Assembly (NCBI RefSeq): GCF_001567565.1
Contig: NZ_LSSW01000029.1
Coordinates: 744,001-808,000 of the forward strand
DNA length: 64,000 nucleotides
Source: Ectopseudomonas composti
Lineage (GTDB): Bacteria > Pseudomonadota > Gammaproteobacteria > Pseudomonadales > Pseudomonadaceae
Direction: 5' to 3'
A program made the translations under genes and the position numbers. Of the stretch, positions 17,675-25,688 are shown piece after piece (positions within the stretch are counted from its first letter, which is position 1; every line of letters starts with the position of its first letter). The notes below the pieces were generated by a model that saw only the letters and a program-made list of their open reading frames with translations, had not been told where the DNA came from and made no database searches.

Positions 17675-17687
17675 GTCACTGCAGCCT

Positions 17688-19007
17688 CTACTGGGCTGCC
17701 TGCGCCTTCTGCTGGTCTTCTTCAGCCGCCGCTGCTGCCGCAGCAGCGGGCTCCTGCATCTGCTCCTGCACGTCCTGCTCATCCACGCGCGGATCGAGCG
17801 CAGCGACCAATGGCGAGCTGGTGACGTTACCGGGCATGGCCATGTGCTGCAGCGGTGCGTCATCGACTTGATGCAGATGAGTCACCACCTCCGGACGAAT
17901 GCGCCAGATCAGGATCAGCGCGCAGACGCAGACGAACACGTACAGCATGTTGGCCCCGTAGAAACGCATCAGCACGCCGGTCAGCAACGGGCCGATACAG
18001 GCGCCGACACCGAACGTCACCAGCAGCATGGCGGTGAGCGACACACGCCGCTCCGGCTCCACGTGGTCGTTGGCCAGTGCCACCGCCAGCGGATAGAGGC
18101 TGAACTGCATCAGGCTGACCAGAAAACCAATGCAGATCAGCAGACCGAGAAAGACTTTCGGCAACGCCGCCAGCGGCAGTGCCGCTAACAGCAGCAAGAC
18201 GGCGCAGCCGCGAATCAAGCGCACGCGGTCTTGACGATCCGATAGCCAACCCAACGGCCATTGCACCAGCAGGCCTGCCAGAATGCAGCTACCCATGAAC
18301 AGACCCACCTGCTCGGTCGACAAGCCCATACGCGTGGCATACAGCGGCGCCAGACCATAGAAGGAGCCGATCAGCAGGCCGGCCACTGAAATGGTGGTCA
18401 GCGACAGCGGTACACGCTTGAGAAAGAAACGCAGTTCCAGCGGTGCTGGATGCAGGGGCGCCGGGTGCAGACGACGGGTCAGCGCAACCGGCACCAGACA
18501 AAGGGCAAAACACAACGCCACCAACATCAACAGCTCCAACCCCAGCGTGGGGTGAACCACCAACGTCAGCTGCCCGAGAATCAGCCCCAGATAAGAGGCG
18601 GCCATATAGCCACTGAACACCAGACCGCGCTGCTTGGCTTCGGCCTGCTCGTTGAGCCAGCTCTCGATCACCATGTACTGACACATCATGCCCAGGCCAA
18701 CGAGCATGCGCAGAAACAGCCAGAACGGCAGCCACTCCACCAGACCGTGCCCCAACACCGCTGCAGTGACCACCCCGGCACAAGCTACGTAAGCACGGAT
18801 ATGCCCGACCCGGCCGATCAGCCGATGCCCCAGCTTGCCACCCAGTACCAGGCCGAAATAATTGGCCGCCATCAACGCACCGACCCACAGACCGTCGACC
18901 GTATCGGCCAGACGCAGCGCCAGGTAGGTACTGAGCAGACCGGAGCCGAGCAACATCAACAACGTGGCGAAGTACAACGAGCGGAATGACTTCCAGATCA
19001 GTCGCAT
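17688..19007 (-). CDS. MFS transporter (YcaD-like)
   Basis: Twelve-helix major facilitator of 439 aa, inner membrane, substrate unknown. Hydrophobic helices run from LYFATLLMLLGSGLLSTYLA to about residue 375 (VFVCVCALILIW), with the basic loop LGGKLGHRLIGRVGHIRAYV after helix 2. The last 60 residues form a hydrophilic cytoplasmic tail ending in an acidic/Gln-rich stretch with nine consecutive alanines. I use the ATG at 19007 (AAGGAG about 12 nt upstream). A TTG at 19049 overlapping the upstream stop is an alternative. It follows the ligase gene at 19046 closely, so the two are probably co-transcribed. Confidence 0.85.
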   Translation of the reverse strand: MRLIWKSFRSLYFATLLMLLGSGLLSTYLALRLADTVDGLWVGALMAANYFGLVLGGKLGHRLIGRVGHIRAYVACAGVVTAAVLGHGLVEWLPFWLFLRMLVGLGMMCQYMVIESWLNEQAEAKQRGLVFSGYMAASYLGLILGQLTLVVHPTLGLELLMLVALCFALCLVPVALTRRLHPAPLHPAPLELRFFLKRVPLSLTTISVAGLLIGSFYGLAPLYATRMGLSTEQVGLFMGSCILAGLLVQWPLGWLSDRQDRVRLIRGCAVLLLLAALPLAALPKVFLGLLICIGFLVSLMQFSLYPLAVALANDHVEPERRVSLTAMLLVTFGVGACIGPLLTGVLMRFYGANMLYVFVCVCALILIWRIRPEVVTHLHQVDDAPLQHMAMPGNVTSSPLVAALDPRVDEQDVQEQMQEPAAAAAAAAEEDQQKAQAAQ

Positions 19008-19045
19008 TGGCGGGTAAAGCTCCTTGTGCGGTACCGGGGTCGGCG

Positions 19046-20389
19046 TCAAGCCTGCGCGGCGAGAACACGACGCTCCCAGGGCGTAATTTCATCGTAGAAA
19101 CTGGTCAGTTCCATGGTCTTGCTGGCGATGTAACCTTCGATGAATTCCGCACCGAACAGTTCGATTGCCAGCTCACTGCGTTTCAGACGCTCGATGGCCG
19201 CGTGCATGGTACAGGGTAGCGCCAATTCGTCAGGCACCTCGAATTCACCCTGGATCGCTGCGCTTGGTTGCAGCTCGCATTCCAGGCCATGCAGCCCGGC
19301 AGCCAGGCTGGCCGCCAGCGCCAGATAAGGGTTGGCATCAGCGCCTGGCAGGCGATTTTCAACTCGTCGAACTACCGGGGCGCTGGCTGGAATGCGCAGC
19401 CCGGCAGCACGATTGTCCGCCGACCAGCAGGCATTGTTCGGCGAGGCATAGGGATGACACAAGCGCTGATAAGAATTCACGTGCGGCGCGAAAAGCAGAG
19501 TGAAGTCGGCCATTGCAGCCTGCTGGCCACCAATGAAGTGATAGAAAGCCGGCGTAGCCTCACCATCGTCGGCGCTGAAGATATTGCCGCCGCTACCCTG
19601 CTCCACCACGCTCTGATGAATATGCATGGAGCTGCCCGGTGTATGCGCCAGGGGTTTGGCCATGCAGACCACGGACAGGCCATGCTTGAACCCGACCTCC
19701 TTGAGCAGGTGCTTGAACAGGAAGGTCTGATCGGCCAGCTGCAGCGCATCGCCATGCAACAGGTTGATCTCGAACTGACTGACACCCATTTCGTGCATGA
19801 AGGTGTCGCGCGGCAGCCCCAGCGCCTCCATGCAGCGATAGACCTCGGCAAAGAACGGCCGCAGGCCATTGCCGGAACTGACGCTGAACGCCGAACCACC
19901 ATCCTCACGACGGCCATCCAACCCCAGCGGCGGCTGGAACGCCTGCATCGGATCGGGGTTGGCGGCAAAAACGAAGAACTCCAGCTCGGTCGCAACGACT
20001 GGCTGCCAACCGTGCTCGGCGTAGCGCGCCAGCACGCGCTTGAGCAAGCCACGCGTGGACAAGCCGGAACTGCGCCCGTCCAGTTCGTCCGCATCGCAGA
20101 TGGCCAGTGCGCGCGGCGCGTCGCTCCATGGCAGGCGGTGAATCTGGCTCGGCTCGGCATTGAGCGCCAGGTCGCCGTCATCGCCGCCGTAGAAACGTGC
20201 CGGCGGATAGCCCCCCATGATGCACTGCAGCAGCACCCCGCGAGCGAGCTGCAAACGACGACCCTCGAGAAAACCGGCTGCCGTCATCACCTTGCCGCGA
20301 GGGACGCCATTTAGATCGGGGGTGACGCACTCGACCTCGTCGATCCCCAAAAGCAGGGTTTCCAGGTCACCGCGGCTGGTAGCACTCAT
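19046..20389 (-). CDS. glutamine synthetase family protein (glutamate-polyamine ligase type)
   Basis: Type I glutamine-synthetase fold, 447 aa. Visible motifs are TELEFFVF (metal-binding glutamates), ending in the region SSMHIHQSV (active-site His and loop), and NRLPGADANPYLALAA near the C-terminus. The start GDLETLLLGIDEVECVTPDL, with NGVPRGK, resembles the PuuA/SpuI group that joins glutamate to putrescine or other amines rather than GlnA. Start ATG at 20389 has AAGGA 9 nt upstream. Substrate cannot be fixed from sequence; the MFS partner could move the amine. Confidence 0.82.
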   Translation of the reverse strand: MSATSRGDLETLLLGIDEVECVTPDLNGVPRGKVMTAAGFLEGRRLQLARGVLLQCIMGGYPPARFYGGDDGDLALNAEPSQIHRLPWSDAPRALAICDADELDGRSSGLSTRGLLKRVLARYAEHGWQPVVATELEFFVFAANPDPMQAFQPPLGLDGRREDGGSAFSVSSGNGLRPFFAEVYRCMEALGLPRDTFMHEMGVSQFEINLLHGDALQLADQTFLFKHLLKEVGFKHGLSVVCMAKPLAHTPGSSMHIHQSVVEQGSGGNIFSADDGEATPAFYHFIGGQQAAMADFTLLFAPHVNSYQRLCHPYASPNNACWSADNRAAGLRIPASAPVVRRVENRLPGADANPYLALAASLAAGLHGLECELQPSAAIQGEFEVPDELALPCTMHAAIERLKRSELAIELFGAEFIEGYIASKTMELTSFYDEITPWERRVLAAQA

Positions 20390-20662
20390 CTTCGATTGTC
20401 CTTGGCAGATGCCGCTCTGCGGCGGCGTTTCGTACAAAATACGCATCAGACGTTCAATATTTCAAGCAGACGAAGCTTGCCGAGATGCGACACCGGCTTG
20501 CACCCTGTCGTCCTGTTGCCTGCGTCTGGCTCGAAGCCTCACAAGGCTGTGCTAGAGTCGCGCGCTATTTTTTCGGACCACCTCTCGAAGGCGGTGCTGG
20601 AAGCCCTCTCGATCCAGGCACGACGCCCATTGCACCGTGCTGCGCAACCAGAGAACCACTTG

Positions 20663-21886
20663 ATGTCCCAAGCTATCCACCCTGCCCTGCAGTTTCTCAA
20701 CCGCACCAGTCTGGTGACGCAGATCATCATCGGCCTGCTCGCAGGTATCGCCCTTGCGGTCATCGCTCCCCAGGCTGCGCTGTCCGTCGGTTTCATCGGC
20801 AATGTCTTCGTGTCCGCGTTGAAAGCGGTGGCGCCGGTACTGGTGTTCATCCTGGTGATGGCCTCCATCGCCAACCACCAGCACGGTCAGCAGACCCATA
20901 TCCGCCCGATTCTGCTGATGTACCTGCTCGGCACCTTCAGCGCCGCACTGGTCGCCGTGGTTGCCAGTTTCGCCTTCCCCTCGTCGCTGGTGCTGAGCAG
21001 CCAGGCCGCAGAACTGACACCCCCCGGCGGCATCGGCGAAGTCCTCAAGACCCTGCTGATGAACGTGGTCGATAACCCGGTCAACGCGCTGCTGCGCGGC
21101 AACTTCATCGGCATCCTGGCCTGGGCCATTGGCCTGGGCTTCGCCTTCCGCCATGCCAGTGCCGGCAGCAAGCAATTGCTGGGGGACCTGTCGGGCGGCG
21201 TCACCTCCATCGTCAAGCTGGTGATCCGCCTCGCACCGCTGGGCATCTTCGGCCTGGTAGCCGCCACCCTGGCCGAGTCCGGCTTCGACGCCCTGCTCGG
21301 CTACCTGCACCTGCTAATCGTGCTGGTTGGCTGCATGCTGCTGGTCGCCCTGGTGGTCAACCCGGTACTGGTGTACTGGAAGATTCGTCGCAACCCTTAT
21401 CCGCTGGTGTTCACCTGCCTGCGCGAGAGCGGCCTGACTGCCTTCTTCACCCGCAGCTCGGCGGCCAACATTCCGGTCAACCTGCAGCTGTGCCAGCGCC
21501 TGGGCCTGCACGAGGAAACCTACTCGGTGTCCATTCCGCTGGGTGCCACCATCAACATGGCCGGTGCTGCCATCACCATCACCGTTCTGACCCTGGCCGC
21601 GGTGCACACCCTGGGCATTGCCGTCGACCTGCCCACCGCCCTGCTGCTCAGCATTCTGGCCTCGATCAGCGCCTGCGGCGCTTCGGGCGTAGCGGGCGGT
21701 TCGCTGCTGCTGATCCCGCTGGCGTGCAGCCTGTTCGGCATTCCCAACGAAGTGGCCATGCAGATCGTCGCCATCGGTTTCATCATCGGTATCGTTCAGG
21801 ACTCGGCGGAAACAGCGCTGAACTCCTCCACCGATGCGCTGTTCACCGCAGCGGCCTGCCTGGCCGAAGAACAGCGTCAGGGCTGA
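20663..21886 (+). CDS. sstT: serine/threonine:sodium symporter SstT
   Basis: Inner-membrane Na+-coupled serine/threonine importer of the dicarboxylate/amino acid:cation symporter family, 407 aa. Features include re-entrant loop sequences TRSSAANIPVNLQL and SIPLGATINMAGAAITI, plus SISACGASGVAGGSLLLIPL and IVQDSAETALNSSTDALFTA, all typical of SstT. I take the ATG at 20663 because MSQAIHPALQFLNRTSLVTQ matches the family start. The 273-nt gap to the divergent ligase holds the promoters; I see no riboswitch. Confidence 0.93.
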   Translation: MSQAIHPALQFLNRTSLVTQIIIGLLAGIALAVIAPQAALSVGFIGNVFVSALKAVAPVLVFILVMASIANHQHGQQTHIRPILLMYLLGTFSAALVAVVASFAFPSSLVLSSQAAELTPPGGIGEVLKTLLMNVVDNPVNALLRGNFIGILAWAIGLGFAFRHASAGSKQLLGDLSGGVTSIVKLVIRLAPLGIFGLVAATLAESGFDALLGYLHLLIVLVGCMLLVALVVNPVLVYWKIRRNPYPLVFTCLRESGLTAFFTRSSAANIPVNLQLCQRLGLHEETYSVSIPLGATINMAGAAITITVLTLAAVHTLGIAVDLPTALLLSILASISACGASGVAGGSLLLIPLACSLFGIPNEVAMQIVAIGFIIGIVQDSAETALNSSTDALFTAAACLAEEQRQG

Positions 21887-21892
21887 AAAGCA

Positions 21893-21921
21893 AGAAGGCT
21901 TGTGCAGTGCACAAGCCTTCT
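21893..21921. terminator. bidirectional terminator between sstT and the aminotransferase
   Basis: Perfect 14-base inverted repeat (21893-21906/21908-21921) between convergent genes. On the minus side it is followed by a T-rich run (TTGCTTTTC), suiting the aminotransferase; it begins 6 nt after the sstT stop. Confidence 0.8.
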
Positions 21922-21952
21922 CTCTATCGCGCACAATCTTGTCGAACGCGGC

Positions 21953-23380
21953 TCACTGCTGCGCAGCCAGAGCGAACCCCTGAACAGACTGGGCGGCCTG
22001 ATAGAGAATCTGCCCGACATGTTCGATCTCGGCCTCGCTGATGATCAGCGGCGGCAGGAATCTGACGGTCGCCCCATGCCGCCCGCCCAACTCCACGATC
22101 AAGCCGCGCTCCAGGCAGGCACGCTGAAATTTGCGCGCGCGCTCGCCATCGGCCAGCGGCAGGCCAGCGCCGTCACTGCGCGCTGGATCGACGATTTCCA
22201 TACCCAGCATCAGACCACGCCCACGCACATCGCCAACCCAGTCGAACTCGGCCTGCAAGCCCTGCAATAGCGTATTCAAGCGAGCGCCGACGCCGCGCAC
22301 ATGGCTGGTGATGCCTTCGCGTTGCATGAAGCGCAAGGTGGCATCGCCTGCAGCCATGGCCAACTGGTTGCCACGGAACGTACCGGCATGAGCGCCTGGT
22401 TGCCATTGGTCGAGCTCGCCACGGTAGACCACCACAGAAAGTGGCAACCCTCCGCCAATGGCCTTCGAGAGCGTCATCACGTCAGGGGTGATCGTGCTGC
22501 GTTCGAAGGCGAAGAGATCGCCAGTGCGCCCGATGCCACATTGGATCTCGTCGAGAACCAGGGGAATGCCATGTTCGCGGGTAATCGCTCGCAGTCCCTG
22601 TAGCCAACGATCAGGCGCGGGAATCACCCCGCCCTCACCCTGCACCGTTTCCAGAATCATCGCCGCCGGCTGAGTCACGCCGCTTTCCGGATCGCTCAGC
22701 AGGTGGCGGATGTAATGCAGGTTGGCATCGATCGACTGCTCACCGGAGAGGCCGAACGGGCAGCGATAGTCATGCGGATAAGGCAGGAACTGCACGCCGG
22801 AGAGCAACCCGCCCAGCGCGCTCTTTGGCCCGAGATTGCCGCTGATCGAGAGCGTACCAAGGGTCATGCCATGATAAGCGCCATGAAACGCCAGCACGCT
22901 GTGCCGTCCCGTTGCCGTACGTGACAGTTTGAGCGCGGCCTCCACTGCATCCGCACCGGTCGGACCGCAGAACTGAACGCGCGCATCCTTGGCGAAATCG
23001 CCCGGCAACAGGTCGAACAGGGTCTGCACGAAGGCATCCTTGATCGGCGTGCTCAGATCCAGCGTATGCAGTGGAATGCCCGATGTCAGGGTTCGCTGGA
23101 TCGCCTCCACCACCACCGGATGATTGTGCCCCAGCGCCAGCGTGCCGGCGCCAGCCAGGCAGTCGATGTAGACCTGCCCACGCGAATCCTCAACATAGAC
23201 ACCCTGTGCGCGCTTCAGCTCCAGTGGTATGCGCCGCGGGTAGCTGCGCGCGTTGGACTCGCGCTGTTCTTGCCGCTGCAACGCCGGTGTGCTGTCGAGG
23301 CAATAGCGCTGGCGAAGCCCGCTGTGCCGGCTCTGTAGATCGACAATCGTCGTGGTGTAAATAGGGGTGATCGCATTCAT
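21953..23380 (-). CDS. pvdH: diaminobutyrate-2-oxoglutarate aminotransferase (PvdH-like)
   Basis: Class III PLP aminotransferase, 475 aa, predicted to make L-2,4-diaminobutyrate from aspartate semialdehyde with glutamate as donor. Motifs: ESNARSYPRRIPLELKRAQG at the start, LAGAGTLALGHNHP, CGPTGADAVEAALKL, LVLDEIQCGIGRTGDLFAFE, and the PLP lysine in TLSKAIGGGLPL. The ATG at 23380 has GAGG 8 nt upstream. No decarboxylase partner lies alongside, so the product probably feeds the NRPS rather than diaminopropane. The second A domain of the assembly line carries a diaminobutyrate-like code. A Fur-box-like site sits about 130 nt upstream. Confidence 0.88.
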   Translation of the reverse strand: MNAITPIYTTTIVDLQSRHSGLRQRYCLDSTPALQRQEQRESNARSYPRRIPLELKRAQGVYVEDSRGQVYIDCLAGAGTLALGHNHPVVVEAIQRTLTSGIPLHTLDLSTPIKDAFVQTLFDLLPGDFAKDARVQFCGPTGADAVEAALKLSRTATGRHSVLAFHGAYHGMTLGTLSISGNLGPKSALGGLLSGVQFLPYPHDYRCPFGLSGEQSIDANLHYIRHLLSDPESGVTQPAAMILETVQGEGGVIPAPDRWLQGLRAITREHGIPLVLDEIQCGIGRTGDLFAFERSTITPDVMTLSKAIGGGLPLSVVVYRGELDQWQPGAHAGTFRGNQLAMAAGDATLRFMQREGITSHVRGVGARLNTLLQGLQAEFDWVGDVRGRGLMLGMEIVDPARSDGAGLPLADGERARKFQRACLERGLIVELGGRHGATVRFLPPLIISEAEIEHVGQILYQAAQSVQGFALAAQQ

Positions 23381-23505
23381 GAGTGCATCCTCGTGACGCG
23401 CAAATGGCGCGTGATCTGACAGACAGCGCTGGATTGAGCAGAAAGCAGCACGGCGGTGCGGCTGATCGGCCCTCAGCAATGCACCCCGCACACTTCTAGC
23501 AAGTC

Positions 23506-23524
23506 ATGAATGATAATTACTATC
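23506..23524. promoter_or_regulatory. Fur-box-like site upstream of the aminotransferase
   Basis: By my hand alignment 14 of 19 positions match GATAATGATAATCATTATC, with an AT-rich flank. It lies in the 297-nt gap between the thioesterase and aminotransferase genes (23381-23677), which otherwise holds no gene. Confidence 0.7.
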
Positions 23525-23677
23525 ATTATATTAATCAAACACGGCACAGGCACTGCGTCACAACCACAAGCCGCGCCTTGCTCCGATTCGAGATGCCCTG
23601 GCGCCCGCGATCAGCGCGCCATACAACTGACACGACTGACTGAGCGGTAGCGGCAAGGCTGAATGAGAGGACTGATC

Positions 23678-24454
23678 TCAGTTGACGGCCTGCCGCAGCG
23701 GCTCGCTCACAAGCAGACGCTGTACAAGCTCAAGCAACTCGGTTTCCTGCTCGAACAGATAGAAGTGCCCGCCGGGAAACAGCCATGTCCGACACTCGGC
23801 GTGGCTTTCCTGAGCCCATCCATCGAGCAGCGATAGAGGCACGCTGGCGTCGGTTTCTCCGGCCAGCACGTGAATGGGGCACGACAACTGCGGCGCTGGG
23901 CGGTAGCAATAGTCTTCGCACAGCGCGAAATCATCGCGGATGATCGGCAAAAACAGATCGACCCACTCAGGATTGTCGAGCAACTCCTGAGGCAAACCGT
24001 TCATGCCACGGATGATCTCGAGAAATTGCGCCTGCGGCAGATCCGCCACCCGCTCGCGCCAACCATGGGCGAGCGGCGCCGTGCGCGCAGAAACCAGCAA
24101 CTGGGCTGGCGACAGCCTCTGCCGAAGCAGTTGGCGCGCTGTCTCGAATGCCAGCAATGCCCCCATGCTGTGGCCGAAGAACGCGAAGGGAATGCCATCG
24201 GCGCTGGCCTGGGCAACCGCTACGGCCAGCGCTTCAGCCAAGTCGGCCAACGAAGTGGCGCGAGGCTCGCCGAAGCGCGCGCCGCGCCCCGGCAACTTGA
24301 CCAGAGCCAGCTCAATATCGCTCGGCAAGCCGGCGCGCCAATGCTGAAAAACCGTGTGCCCCGCCCCCGCATAGGGAAAGCAATAAAGCCGCAGCGCAGG
24401 CGGCTGACTACTGCCAGGCAAGAATGAAAACCAGGGGTTGGATGAGCGAGGCAT
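23678..24454 (-). CDS. type II (editing) thioesterase
   Basis: Alpha/beta-hydrolase of 258 aa that removes wrong or stalled acyl groups from NRPS carrier domains. It shows LRLYCFPYAGAGHTVFQHW, the nucleophile elbow GHSMG (Ser near residue 96) and a C-terminal GGHFYLF with the catalytic His. The ATG at 24454 shares one base with the MbtH stop codon (TGATG), so translation is coupled. It belongs to the siderophore locus, although it is separated from the NRPS genes by the exporter and fhuF-type genes. Confidence 0.93.
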   Translation of the reverse strand: MPRSSNPWFSFLPGSSQPPALRLYCFPYAGAGHTVFQHWRAGLPSDIELALVKLPGRGARFGEPRATSLADLAEALAVAVAQASADGIPFAFFGHSMGALLAFETARQLLRQRLSPAQLLVSARTAPLAHGWRERVADLPQAQFLEIIRGMNGLPQELLDNPEWVDLFLPIIRDDFALCEDYCYRPAPQLSCPIHVLAGETDASVPLSLLDGWAQESHAECRTWLFPGGHFYLFEQETELLELVQRLLVSEPLRQAVN

Positions 24455-24669
24455 CAGCCGCGTTCCTGCCCCTGCATGGCTTGACGCAGACTGAGCGGAC
24501 GCATGTCGGTCCACACCGATTCGATATAGGCCAGGCACTCTTGCTTGCTGCCCTGCTTGCCGGCTTGCTTCCAGCCTTGCGGTATCTCCTTGTACTCGGG
24601 CCAGATGGAGTATTGCTCTTCAGCGTTGACCACAACCAGGAAGCGCGTTTCAGGACTGTCCAGACTCAT
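24454..24669 (-). CDS. MbtH-like protein
   Basis: Small partner of 71 aa that binds and activates NRPS adenylation domains. The family signature is clear: NAEEQYSIWPEYKEIPQGW, then ESVWTDMRPLSL. GGAG lies 6 nt before the ATG. Only one MbtH gene appears in the window, so it could serve all seven A domains. Promoter region with a strong Fur-box match lies upstream. Confidence 0.96.
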   Translation of the reverse strand: MSLDSPETRFLVVVNAEEQYSIWPEYKEIPQGWKQAGKQGSKQECLAYIESVWTDMRPLSLRQAMQGQERG

Positions 24670-24753
24670 GTTTCACTCCGTTTTCAGCTGACGATGCGAA
24701 TGCTCGCGGCCATCGATTGATCACCATGCAAGCGCACGCAGAATAATACAGTT

Positions 24754-24772
24754 AATAACAATTATCATTAAC
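24754..24772. promoter_or_regulatory. Fur box between mbtH-like and fhuF-like genes
   Basis: On the minus strand 15 of 19 positions match the Fur consensus by hand alignment. It lies between divergent genes 24669 (minus) and 24959 (plus), so one site could repress both under iron-replete conditions. The rest of the 289-nt gap shows no gene. Confidence 0.78.
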
Positions 24773-24958
24773 CAAATTTGACGTTCCTCTCACCCCCGGC
24801 AGCACTGTCCGGTTCGCTTGCAGGATGAGGTGTGTTTATACTGCCGCCACCTCAAGTGATAACGAGTCTCAGCAGCAAGTATCAAGCATGGTTCAGATAA
24901 CCCATTCCCCTCTCGACCAACCTCCAACGCGGCCTTGCGGCGGCAACGAGCGCCTCTG

Positions 24959-25684
24959 ATGATCGACAGTCTTGCCCCGCTGTTCAGCGGCCCGCTGGCT
25001 GCCTATGGGGAAAACCTGCAACTGGCCAGTGATCAACAGCAGGTAGTTTCCGGCTCGCAACTGTTTCAGCCGGACTATTTCGCCGAGTTCATTCGTGAGC
25101 TGGCAGCCCGCCATGGCAGCGACGATCTGCTGGCACTGACCTCTATCTGGTCGAAATGGTATTTCTGCTTCCTGGCCCCCACCGTGGCGGCCAACCTGCT
25201 CTTGCAGCGCGAGTTGCCTATCGCCCTGAGCGATGTCGGCGTCGCCCTCTCGGCAGAAGGCAAACCGCTTGGCCTACGTTTGCCCCATGACGGCAGCTGT
25301 CTGCCGCCCTGCTCGCCCTTCGAGCGCTTCAGCACCTTGATACAAGGGCATCTGGAACCGGTGATCGAGGTAATGGCCAGCGTCTCGAAAGCCTCGCCAC
25401 GACTGTTCTGGAGCAACGCCGGCAACCTCTTCGAATTCGCCACCACACAAATCGAACTGCATCCACTGGCGACGGCCGGCTGCTCCGCCCCGGCCAGAGC
25501 CGTACTGGAAAGCCGCCTGCGCCCCGATGGTCGGCGCAACCCGCTGTTCGCCCCGGTGTACTACAAGGACGTCGGCGCCAGCGAACCGCAGCGGCTACGG
25601 CGTATCTGCTGCATTCGCTACCGCCTGCCCGGCATCGACTATTGCAGCAGTTGCCCGCTCGATCGCGACAAGACGCCCGAGTAA
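24959..25684 (+). CDS. fhuF: siderophore-iron reductase, FhuF type
   Basis: Predicted cytoplasmic [2Fe-2S] ferric-siderophore reductase, 241 aa. The diagnostic C-terminal cysteine motif is present: CC, ten residues, C, two residues, C (RICCIRYRLPGIDYCSSCPL). An upstream segment HPLATAGCSAPARAVLESRL is also typical. The ATG at 24959 has a weak ribosome site; the short upstream reading is unlikely. Divergent from the mbtH-like gene and convergent with the exporter gene 4 nt away. It suggests iron is removed by reduction after uptake. Confidence 0.88.
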   Translation: MIDSLAPLFSGPLAAYGENLQLASDQQQVVSGSQLFQPDYFAEFIRELAARHGSDDLLALTSIWSKWYFCFLAPTVAANLLLQRELPIALSDVGVALSAEGKPLGLRLPHDGSCLPPCSPFERFSTLIQGHLEPVIEVMASVSKASPRLFWSNAGNLFEFATTQIELHPLATAGCSAPARAVLESRLRPDGRRNPLFAPVYYKDVGASEPQRLRRICCIRYRLPGIDYCSSCPLDRDKTPE

Positions 25685-25688
25685 CCCA

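Noticed and set aside
19046..20389. Housekeeping glutamine synthetase glnA
   Set aside because: The N-terminus and neighbours fit the polyamine/amine ligase group; no ntrB/ntrC alongside.
20390..20662. Riboswitch or small RNA upstream of sstT
   Set aside because: No conserved riboswitch core or strong terminator-like fold seen; only ordinary promoter space.
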